Below are positions 54,571-64,000 of a stretch of DNA of 64,000 nt, one piece after another. A model generated the notes under the pieces. It did not search any database. It saw only the letters and a list, made by a program, of their open reading frames with translations, and was not told where the DNA came from. The first letter of the stretch is position 1; every line of letters starts with the position of its first letter. A program made the position numbers and the translations under genes. The stretch comes from Stenocarpella maydis (Eukaryota; Ascomycota; Sordariomycetes; Diaporthales; Diaporthaceae): positions 124,001 to 188,000 of the forward strand of contig NQMI01000002.1 in NCBI GenBank assembly GCA_002270565.1, given 5' to 3'.

Positions 54571-56044
54571 CTCGAAGGCTCGGTCGGTGTAGATGGTGGT
54601 GGTGGTGATAGGAGGTGATAGCAGAGACGGCAGCTGCCAGCGGAAGGCGAAGCTAAGCTGCTGCTGGGGTTGGTTGTTTATATCCCGAGTACAGGTGATG
54701 TCAGGAGATGGTCGCGAAGAATCGCGTGGTGGCGCAGAACGTTGGACGGCAAGGAGCGACGCAGGTGAGGCCAAGGCTGCCTGTGCTACACTGCACTCAC
54801 TGCACTCGCTGCGCGCACACACACGCACACACACAAGGTCAGATCGCGAGGAGTTGAGTGTGGCTGGTGTGTGTGGTTCGTGGTTCTTGGGCCGTGGGTC
54901 TTTTGGCGTTAGTCCGGGGTTCGACGGTGGGGTATTCGAGGAGGAGGGGATGAGTCTGGTCCGGGTCATTGGCCGTTTCCTAGCGTTTCTGGCGGGGAAA
55001 AGACGATAAACAAGCCTGAGAGTGACGGGCGAGCTCCAGATGCTCCAGTAGTTTCAGTGGTCCCAGATGGCTTCTGACCGAGCTATCAGAAAGACAGGGG
55101 CTGCCCTTCTCTCCTTTTGTCCTTTTTACACGTATGCCTCCTTATCATCCACCAGTAAGATAAGCCAGATTAGCACATATCCCACGCGTCACTGTCTCGT
55201 CTCTTTCTTCCTGCCCATCTGTCGCAAGTTGCTCGATGTGCTGGTGATGTCGAGACTAAATATGGTGGTGTTGGAAGTGGTGGTGGTGTTGTTGTTGTTC
55301 CTCCACCCGAAAATTACAAGACATATCCACCTAACAGCACAAGCTACTAGTGTACTCTGTAGAGCTCCCAAGCTTGGGGCGGAGTGTCCCAATAGGAGGA
55401 GGGGTAAGTTGACCCTAGAGATGGATCGTCATGATCTGACTCGGTCGTGGTGTGCCCCCAGACGACAGGTCAAAAGCAAACCATCATCATATGCACCCAC
55501 TTGAGTGTTATCTAAGAGGGCTTTTCAACATCAATTTTAACATAGTGCTGTACAATATACGAGCATCACGGAGGTGGAGTGGCCAAAACGGTGAGGTTGA
55601 CCGTGTACGGCCTCTCGTCTGGCAGGTCTGGTAATCGGCGGTGATTACAGGGAACCAACAAAGCAAAAGAAACACCAAAGGAAAAGAAAAGAAAAAAGAA
55701 ATCCGTGTATGGTCCACAATCGATAAGATCGTCGCATGTCGTCGCCAAGCCTGATCAGCGACAGGCCCTCGAGCTCCATCACAGCCCTGGAGGCCAACGA
55801 CGGCTGTGCACTGATGAGGGTCTGAAGGTTTGAGGGTTGAGAGTTGAGAGGTTGAGAGCACCAGTAGACTACTTCGTCTGCCCATGCTTCTGGGACGACC
55901 TAGCTGGCATGCATGGCTGGCTCATCCCTACTGCTTTAACATGGCCCCCTTTCATGCGGTTCCAGAAGAATCTCATCCGACGACCTAGGTACAGTATCAC
56001 AAAGTCCCCGACTAGTGTACTATTGCTACTGCAAGACCCTGCGG

Positions 56045-56049
<5 letters not shown>

Positions 56050-56085
<36 letters not shown>
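56050..56085. repeat. A36 homopolymer tract
   Basis: Thirty-six consecutive A. Could be the tail of a retroposed sequence or slippage; no target duplication or upstream element was identified. Confidence 0.9.
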
Positions 56086-56089
<4 letters not shown>

Positions 56090-57243
56090 TTTCTGTCTTT
56101 TTGCTGCCCTGGGCTCGGATTACAGGGATGTCGTTTTTATTCGTCCCCAAGGGAGGCATGTTGCTGGAGAATATGCGGTTCAAATGTTGCATGCGGCAGG
56201 GCTGCGGGACTATGTATCTACCCACAGACGAAAGCAGTCAACCGCAGAAAATAGAGGGGTGATGTTCACTGACTGACATTCCTCATCCTGCAGGGCCGTC
56301 TCCATGCGGCAACGCCAAACTCCATTTATAGCACTTGAGATACGGAGTATACCATGTACGGATATACAGGTCACGCAAAGAGAATTCATTGTCTGCTTCC
56401 ATACTCTTGACGTCACTCATGAGCATAGGACCATAGGACCATTGGACCACTGGACCACTGGACCATTTCTTTGCCACCACGGTACAGGATTTTACTTATA
56501 AAGACGAAAAGAAAGACACAGACTTGATAACGGGGAAGGAGTAACAAGGGCAGAGAAGGTGAGAGAAATTCTTAATCCTGGTTACGATACCATGGAGTGT
56601 TGATCTTATGCACACTACATGATCTGTACATGTACCTTGTACTCGTCTGCCCCTCCAAATCCACGCACTCCAAGTAGTGCACATGTGGCACTAGCCCACA
56701 TTCTCTCACCAGCAGCCGAGCGAACCACTGGTTAATGTCTCCCAAAACCCCTCCCGGACTCGGTTGTTTTCTGGATCATACCACAAGTACCATGCGCTAC
56801 TGTGTACTACTATGTATACGGAGTACCTTTGGTAGGCACTAGAGGTACACGGTATCCTCGTGGAGCGGAATCCCTTCCACAGCCACGTCAAACTTCCACC
56901 TGGGATTGGACTGGGCCAGGAATTTAGCCAGGCACCTAGACTGGACTGGGGCTGGGGACTGGGGCTGGGACTGGAAATGGATTGAACTGAACTGAATCTG
57001 GCTGGACTGACTGGCTGCAGTGCTATCTTGTTTGTTTTGCTAGACACACAAATTTCCACCCACCCGTGTCCACTCTTCACCCGTTTACGGTACTTTACTT
57101 ACCGGGGGGGAGGGTAACACGCTCAAGTCGCGATAGTCTGTGCTCCATTTTGCATAGCTTGACTTATTTTTCTTTCCCCTGCTTGACCCTGACTGCCGAA
57201 CGCGTGTTGCCTTACTTTGCCTTGCCTTCACCCTCCCAGTCGA

Positions 57244-57268
57244 ACTGACTGGCTGACTGACTGACTGA
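57244..57268. repeat. ACTG tetranucleotide repeat
   Basis: Six units with one imperfect (GGCTG), about 400 bp upstream of the PSE1 start. Confidence 0.85.
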
Positions 57269-57657
57269 ATCTGCCAAATATTTCACCCTGCCCGGCCTCA
57301 GCACGGGCCATCCACCGACCTGTGTTTAACATTTTACCCCCCGTCGCTGTCCCCTCTCGTCCCGCCGCGGGGCATTTCATTCATCGTCAACACTGCAACA
57401 CCCAACAACACTCAAAAAAAAATCCCACAACCTCCTCCTACCCCCAAAACGCCCCGACCAAGAACCCCCCGCTTAAGCCAGTGACTATCGTGTCCTGAGT
57501 CCCAACGCTTGCGACCACACACTTCGCAGTCACACGCGCGCCCTTTCTCGACTCACAGCCTCTCCCTCTCCGTGCGCGCTGCGGCGCCTTGCTTTGCCAG
57601 CGGCTCCCGCGCGACCCTTCTCCTCCTCGCTCCTCCGCGATCCATACACTGCCGGCC

Positions 57658-60600
57658 ATGTCTATGCTACCCCCAGAGATCACCGCCGAGCTGGGCCAGC
57701 TCATCCAGGGCCTCCAGTCTCCGGACAACTCAATCCGTTCCCAGGCCGAGGAGGCCCTGGCCAACAACTGGACCAGCACCCGCCCGGAGGTCCTGCTTAT
57801 GGGCTTGGCCGAGCACATTGCGGGGTCGCAGGACGTGCAGGTCCGCTCCTTTGCCGCCGTAATATTCAGGAGGATAGCCTCAAAGACCCGAAAGAACGAG
57901 CAGGGCCAGGTCGTCGACGTCTTCATCTCCCTCGCCAAGGAGCAGGCCCTCGTCGTCAGGCAAAAACTCCTCGAGACCCTCGTCAACGAGTCCGACAAGC
58001 AGGTCAGGAACAAGATTAGCGACAGCGTCGCAGAGGTCGGGAGGCAATATTCAGATGCCAGTACGTTTTCTACCTGCCCATCGCGCGCGATGGCCGTGAC
58101 GTGCGTGGCCCACCGCGTTTGCTAAACAAGACACAGACGAGCCCTGGCCTGAGCTGCTCACGGTGCTCTTCCAGCTGAGCATAGCAGAAGACCCTGGCAA
58201 GCGGGAATCAGCCTTCCGGGTCTTCAACACCACTCCTGGCATCATCGAGAAGCAGCACCACGAGGCCGTCGGCCAGGCCTTTACAAAGGGTTTCAAGGAT
58301 GACTCCGTCGGTGTACGTCTCCGCTTCGTGATCCCAATGACACGAGGCATTGCTGACATCGGTCACAGGTTCGCCTCGCCGCAATGGAGGCCTTTGCTTC
58401 TTTCTTCAGGAGCCTGACCAAGAAGAGCCAGCAGCAATACTACCCGCTGATCCCAGAGGTCCTCAACATCCTCCCGCCCATCAAGGACTCGCAGGACTCC
58501 GAGGACCTCAGCAAGGCCCTGGTCGCCCTCATCGACCTTGCCGAGTCCGCCCCCAAGATGTTTAAGCCCCTGTTCCACAACCTCGTCCAGTTCAGCATAT
58601 CCGTCATCCAGGACAAGGAACTCAGTGATATCTGCCGTCAGAACGCGCTAGAACTCATGGCCACATTTGCCGACTATGCGCCGTCAATGTGCAAGAAGGA
58701 CAGCTCCTTCACAAACGACATGATCACCCAGTGCCTGAGTCTGATGACGGATCTGGGCGAGGACGAAGACGTTCAGGACTGGCTCGACGCCGATGACGTA
58801 CGTCCATTCCGAGAGAGAGAGAAATATCCAGAAACGAAAAGAAAGATGTAGGATGTTGCTAACATCGCACAGCTTGACCAAGAGGAGAGCGACCAGAACC
58901 ACGTCGCCGGTGAGCAGTGCATGGACCGGCTGGCAAACAAGCTCGGTGGCCTGACAATTCTCGCCCCAACCTTCAATTGGCTGCCACGCATGATGCAGTC
59001 CATGTCGTGGAAGGACAAGCACGCTGCCCTGATGGCCATCTCGGCCATCTCGGAGGGCTGTCGCGACCAGATGCTCGGGGAGCTGCGCCAGGTCCTTGAC
59101 CTCGTCGTGCCGGCGCTCAAGGATCCCCACCCCCGCGTCCGGTGGGCTGGCTGCAACGCGCTCGGCCAGATGAGCACCGATTTCGCCCCCACCATGCAGA
59201 AGGACTTCTACGACGCCATCCTCAAGGCCATCGTCCCGGTTCTCGACTCGCCCGAGCCTCGTGTCAAGTCCCACGCCGCCGCCGCCCTGGTCAACTTCTG
59301 CGAGGAGGCTGAGAAGTCGGTGCTTGAGCCGTACCTGGACGACCTGCTGTCGTCTCTCTTCCGGCTGCTCCAGAACGACAAGAGATACGTGCAGGAGCAG
59401 GCCCTCTCCACCATCGCCACCATCGCCGATGCCGCTGAGGCAGCGTTCAGCAAGTACTATGACTCCTTGATGCCGCTGCTCTTCAACGTCCTGCAATCGC
59501 CCATGGACAAGGACACCCGCCTGCTCAAGGCAAAGGCCATGGAGTGCGCCACGCTCATCGGCCTCGCTGTCGGAAAGGAACGCCTGGCAGGCGATGCCAT
59601 GAAGCTGGTCGAGATCCTGGCCCACATCCAAACGAGCGTCACCGATGCCGACGATCCCCAGGCCCAGTACCTGATGCACTGCTGGGGCCGCATGTGCCGT
59701 GTCATGGGCACCGAGTTCCTGCCTTTCCTGCCCAACGTCATGCCGCCTCTGCTGGAGCTCGCCAAGGCCAACGCCGACATCCAGCTCCTGGACGACGAGG
59801 AGCAGGTCGAGGCCCTGCAGCAGGAGGATGGCTGGGAGCTCGTGCCCCTCAAGGGCAAGATGATCGGCATCAAGACCAGCACCATGGACGACAAGCACAT
59901 GGCCATCGAGCTACTCGTCGTCTACGCCCAGGTCCTCGAGGGCAACTTTGCGCCCTACGTCGTAGAGGTTATGGAAAAGATCGCCCTCCCAGGCCTCGCC
60001 TTCTTCTTTCACGACCCCGTGAGGTACATGTCGGCCAAACTGGTCCCCCAGCTCCTCAACTCGTTCAAGAAGGCTTACGGGAACCCCTCAAACGAGCTCC
60101 GCGGCCTGTGGGCCCTCACCGTCGACAAGCTCCTGGAGGTGCTGACCGCCGAGCCTGCTATCGACACTCTGGCGGAGATGTACCAGTGCTTCTACGAGTC
60201 TGTCGAGTGCCTGGGCAGGGACTGCCTGACCCTTCAGCACATGGACAAGTTCATCGAGTCCGTCAAGACGGCTCTGGATGACTACAAGGAGCGTGTGCAG
60301 GAACGCCTCGATGAGACTGACGGCGCTAACCCCGAAGACGTCGAAGACGAGGCTGACGAGACGCTCATGGCAATCGAGGACGACCAGACGCTCCTGTCGG
60401 ACATGAACAAGGCGTTCCACTCCATCTTCAAGTACCACGGCTCCGCCTTCCTCCGGCCCTGGGAGCGCCTCATGTCGACGTATGAGGCTTTCCTCAACAA
60501 CGGCCGAGATCCCACGCAACGCCAATGGGGCCTGTGCATCATGGACGATGTGCTCGAGTACTGCGGCGCCGAGTCCATCCACTATGCCAACTACACCATG

Positions 60601-61323
60601 ACACCGCTCATCGAGGGGTGCCGTGATGCTTCGCCCGCCATCCGCCAGGCCGCCGCGTACGGTATTGGAGTCGCGGCCCAGAAGGGCGGACAGGCATGGG
60701 CACAGTTCCTCGGCGGTTCGATCCCGGCCCTGTTCCAGGCGACGCAGGTGCCAGACGCGCGGAGTGAGGACAACGTCTACGCCACCGAGAACGCGTGCGC
60801 GGCCATCGCCAAGATCCTGCACTTCAACGCGAGCAATGTGCCCAGCCCAGACGAGGTCATCACACAGTGGATCCACACCCTTCCCGTTACCAACGACGAG
60901 GAGGCTGCGCCATACGCATATGCTTATTTGGCTGAGTTGATTGATAAGTAAGTGCATGTCCCGTCCTGTCTGCACATCATAGTACGGGCCGTCAGAGGTC
61001 CTACTCCTGATATTCCTTGCCATCCGAGCATGTGGCCGGTTTCAAGTCGGCCCGAAATCCCCCTTTCGAAACGGTTTTGCATAGTTGAAGGCCGGCACTG
61101 ATATGAATCCTCCAGGCAACATCCCGCCGTCGGCCAACAACCCGACAAGATCTTTACCTACATCGCACAGGGCCTCGAGTCGCAGACGCTGACGTCGCAG
61201 ACGGCGACGCGCGTCTGCGCCGCCGCCAAGCTCCTGCTGCAGGCAACCAACACGGACCCGATGCCGCTGCTCCAGCAGTTCACGCCCGACGCGCAGCAGG
61301 TGATCATGGCCTTCTTCAACTAG
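57658..61323 (+). CDS. PSE1: Importin beta-family karyopherin PSE1/KAP121
   Basis: Five exons: 57658-58060, 58137-58312, 58369-58797, 58873-60947 and 61116-61323, all GT-AG and in phase, giving 1,096 residues (yeast Pse1 1,089). The N-terminus MSMLPPEITAELGQLIQGLQ and then SIRSQAEEALANNW is the importin-beta N-terminal HEAT repeat; IRRIASKTRK-like and VGVRLAAMEAFASFF segments follow. The middle has WKDKHAALMAISAISEGC and HPRVRWAGCNALGQMSTDF, hallmark HEAT helices of importin-5/Kap121, and an acidic insert near NPEDVEDEADE. The C-terminus ends DAQQVIMAFFN. It carries nuclear import cargo and binds RanGTP and nucleoporins. Its gene has no oddities. Confidence 0.95.
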
Positions 61324-62332
61324 GGCTTGACGGTGAGCCACTCCAACGCGGCGCCGGTGGCGGACCCCGGACGGCGGGCAAAGACCAACAGTTCGGCCGT
61401 AGCCTTCACTGTATTGGGCTTGTAGTACCCGCCTGTGGTAGATAATGAGTGGGCGCGCGGGAAGGAAAGGATAACGGGAAAGCGGAGGACGCTCACACAT
61501 GGGTTCCAGACTGCAGTGATCAGTGTGGGATCCGCTCACGCGAGGCTCGCCACTCGACGTGACGCGAGCAGGGAGGATGCGGCCGTGGCTGGCGGGTCAT
61601 GCAATACCTGAACGAGAAGCTTGTCCAAACCAGATTATAAGAAGCGAGAAAGAAAGAAAGACCGCAACAGAAACATGAGATTCGCCCAGGCCTCGAGTGT
61701 GCCCTCGGTTGGATGGATGTATGTATGAACTGAATGGATAAGGGAACTGGCCGAAGGAGTGGACGACAGCACCAGAGAGGGGGAGGGGAAGGGAGTGAAA
61801 CAAGGTAGTTAGATTTCTGAAGATACCAAAACCACTATTTCTATCTTTTTCTTTGTCTGAAACCGTCCGTATCTTTGGCTCCCTCTTCTTTCTCGTGTCT
61901 TTTTCTTTTTGAGCTGAGACGTGGTCACCGTCACGCGTATCCCGCGGGCGAGTGGGCGATCCCTGCGTGTAGTGCAGTGCCTATGTCAGTCGAGCATGGT
62001 CTTATTCTCGGTCTACTGCGCTGCTTGCTCGCCCATTCGTCATATGGGGTAGTCAGCCAGCCAGCCAGCCAGCCAAGCAAAATATGCGCGGTACTTTCGG
62101 GGCTGATGGCACTCCACCACCCGCCGCATACCGCCGGCCGGATGTTAAATACTGAATCATTTTGCCGCCTCTGTTATTTATGCACACAAGGCAGGCAGGC
62201 AGGCGGGGGCTTTGTTTTGTTGCCTGATCGTCCCCGGCGCGGCCCATCATGACCGGCCAGATCCCATGATGACTCAGACGGTAGGTATATCGGCACTGTT
62301 GCTAGTAAATGTGACACCGTCGCAGCTCTGTC

Positions 62333-62377
<45 letters not shown>

Positions 62378-63210
62378 TAAATATATCCTTCCGTGGTAGA
62401 AAAAAATTTAAAAAACAACGGGTAGGGGAGATGAGGCCAAGGTACAAACAACGGCAGCCGGCGGCGGAGGGAAAGAAACGCCGGCAAGGCGCACACGGCG
62501 CGCGGGCGGGGGAGTTGAGGCGTAGAGGGAGTAGAAAGTGTATTCAGAGAGTAAATCTTATGACAATGGAGAGGGGGGCAGTGCTTCGGGCCTCCCGAGT
62601 CAACAAAGTCGAAGGACTTTTTTTTTTTGGNGGGGGGGGGGAGCGGGCACCGGCGACCAGTTACAACAAAAAGAACCCGAGGAATACGGCGTGCAAGGGA
62701 ATGCAACGCCGATCAATCCTCACCTTTTTTTTCAAGTATAGTTAGGCCGGTCCGGGGCATGGGCTGCTTGGCTGTGCGCCGCAACCGTATTCCGGGCGCG
62801 GAACGCGATTGGGCACCGCCGCGGTCTCGTGCTTATACCGCTAGGCCTGATGTGGGTGGCTGCTTATGCGGCTGATTGAGGTGGACCGTAGGACCCTTTT
62901 TGTGTCATTGGCCAGGTTGAGACGTTTGTATGTAATTGTTCTCTGTTTTTGGTGTGTGCTTTCCCTGACTGACTGGACTGCGGTTTGGATATAAAGATGG
63001 CCGTGGGGTTTCCCCCTTGGACGACGATGGCTGAACCTGTGTTGTTGTGTCTTGTCTTGTTTCTGTAGATATATACGCGAAGTGTTCAAGAGCGGACAGA
63101 CGGGTCCTTTGGTCGACGACATAATCTGTGACTGATACTTATTCCACCTACACTACGGGGTCGTCAAATCATCCTGCAACGACTTGGAAATCGAGCAACA
63201 TCCGCACACG
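61324..63210. other. Spacer downstream of PSE1 with microsatellites and an N
   Basis: No gene recognised. CAGC units near 62052-62075, GGCAGGCA units near 62190-62205, an AT microsatellite (62337-62372), and a T11 run followed by a G/N run at 62618-62641 with an unresolved base at 62631. The last part is the promoter of the RTA1-like gene. Confidence 0.5.
62337..62372. repeat. AT microsatellite
   Basis: Eighteen uninterrupted AT units. Confidence 0.95.
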
Positions 63211-64000
63211 ATGAGCACAAACGGCGAGAGTGGTACGTCGGCGCCGTCCTCCCATACAATTCCCGCAGATACTACCCGTCTATCACCTGCCAAAAAGTGC
63301 TAACCCCGACGCGGCGAGCAGAGAGCATCAACTACTGGATCTACGAGCCAAACAAGGGGGCGCCCGTGTTCTTCGCGGTAGCCTTTGCGGCCTCGGGGCT
63401 CTGCCAGCTATGGCAAGCCTAGTGAGTGTGATCCCTCCCCCACCCACCCAATACGTCGCCAACAACTCGGGGTAGGCCTTGCTTGGCTGACCTTGTCTTT
63501 TTCTACTGGCAGTAAGTACAAAGCCTGGCAGGTGACATGGCACTATGCCCTGTGCGCGGCGATATTCACGGCGGGCTTCATCACTAGGGAGATCGGCGCG
63601 TTCCACCGAAATAGCCTCCCATTGTACATCGTCAGCCAGTGCTTGGTGTATGCAGCACCGTGAGTCGGACCCCAACCCACACCCACACCCGAGGACACAC
63701 AGAAAAAGAAAAAAAAAAGACAGGTCGTAGTCGTAGTCGTAGGAGGGGGAAGACGGCGGGGGAACTTGAGCTGACAAACCGGAACCAGCCCGCTATACGA
63801 AGCAGCCAACTACCACATCCTAGGCCGCGTCCTCTTTTATGTGCCGTACCACTCCCCAATCCACCCAGGCCGCGTGTGGACAACCTTTGCGACCCTCGCG
63901 GGGGTGGTCGAGTCCCTCAGCGCTGTAGGTGCCTCCTACTCGGCCAACGTGGTCCTCCCCGCCTCGATGCAGGACACGGGCAAGGCGCTCATGAAGACGG
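63211..64000 (+). CDS. RTA1-like seven-helix membrane protein (3' end beyond window)
   Basis: Exons 63211-63232, 63322-63421, 63513-63659 and 63789-64000 (continuing) are in phase. The N-terminus MSTNGESESINYWIYEPNKG is followed by helices AVAFAASGLCQLWQA, WHYALCAAIFTAGFITREIG and LYIVSQCLVYAAPPLYEAANY. The RTA1 hallmarks YHILGRVLFYVPYHSPIHPGR and ATLAGVVESLSAVGAS are present. Rta1/Rsb1-type proteins are plasma-membrane or ER proteins linked to sterol-drug resistance and sphingoid-base translocation; this member's substrate is unknown. The first exon is only 22 nt, so the start is less certain than the domain call. The window ends in the fifth helix region. Confidence 0.85.

Larger units (their letters stand above)
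54571..57657. other. Long divergent spacer between SDS23 and PSE1, rich in simple repeats
   Basis: No gene recognised in about 3 kb. It contains a 36-base A run (56050-56085), GGACCACT-like units near 56427-56466, a GACTGGGG-like purine-rich block near 56936-57018, and ACTG units at 57244-57268. The last 380 bases are CT-rich leader of PSE1. Confidence 0.5.

Noticed and set aside
1..64000. CRISPR arrays, bacterial operons, tRNA or rRNA genes
   Set aside because: The window is fungal; no regularly spaced repeats, and no tRNA or rRNA structure, was found on reading both strands.

Overview
This is nuclear DNA of a filamentous ascomycete, most likely a Sordariomycete. Genes carry short GT-AG introns of about 50-100 nt with CTAAC/CTGAC-like branch points. 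The products include a PTH11-type receptor, an RTA1-like protein, INP1, SDS23 and a filamentous-type formamidase. AT-rich repeats carry C-to-T decay of the kind left by repeat-induced point mutation (RIP). Exon coordinates were derived by hand from splice signals and reading phase; no database or software was used.

The window has two compartments. From 1 to about 4.5 kb there are two ordinary genes: a PTH11-like seven-helix receptor and a family 25 glycosyltransferase. From about 5.6 to 30.7 kb lies an accessory, repeat-rich region. It holds four dispersed relatives of one C2H2 zinc-finger family (5.6, 10.6-13.5, 17.4 and 29.5-30.7 kb). All four share a phase-2 intron just before the first finger, and two are broken. 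It also holds a cytochrome P450 and a short-chain dehydrogenase on the same strand, a small DUF4267-type membrane protein whose first exon and splice donor are duplicated, a frameshifted conserved-hypothetical pseudogene, and an MFS-transporter fragment. The mobile elements there are a 2.5-kb RIP-decayed pogo/Fot1-type transposon with a nested LTR-like fragment and an assembly gap, two LTRs with 5-bp target duplications, and three short inverted-repeat elements.

From 32.7 kb to the end the DNA is gene-dense and conserved: a NYN/PIN-fold protein, an RSC1/RSC2-like chromatin remodeller subunit, an acidic repeat protein, the OTU1 deubiquitinase, formamidase, a UsgS-like membrane protein, the peroxisome-retention factor INP1, the CBS-domain regulator SDS23, the importin PSE1/KAP121, and an RTA1-like membrane protein cut by the window end. 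These housekeeping genes do not form a functional cluster.

The most unusual content is the local C2H2 paralog family scattered among RIP-affected repeats, whose copies range from apparently intact to broken, some by CpA-to-TpA changes.
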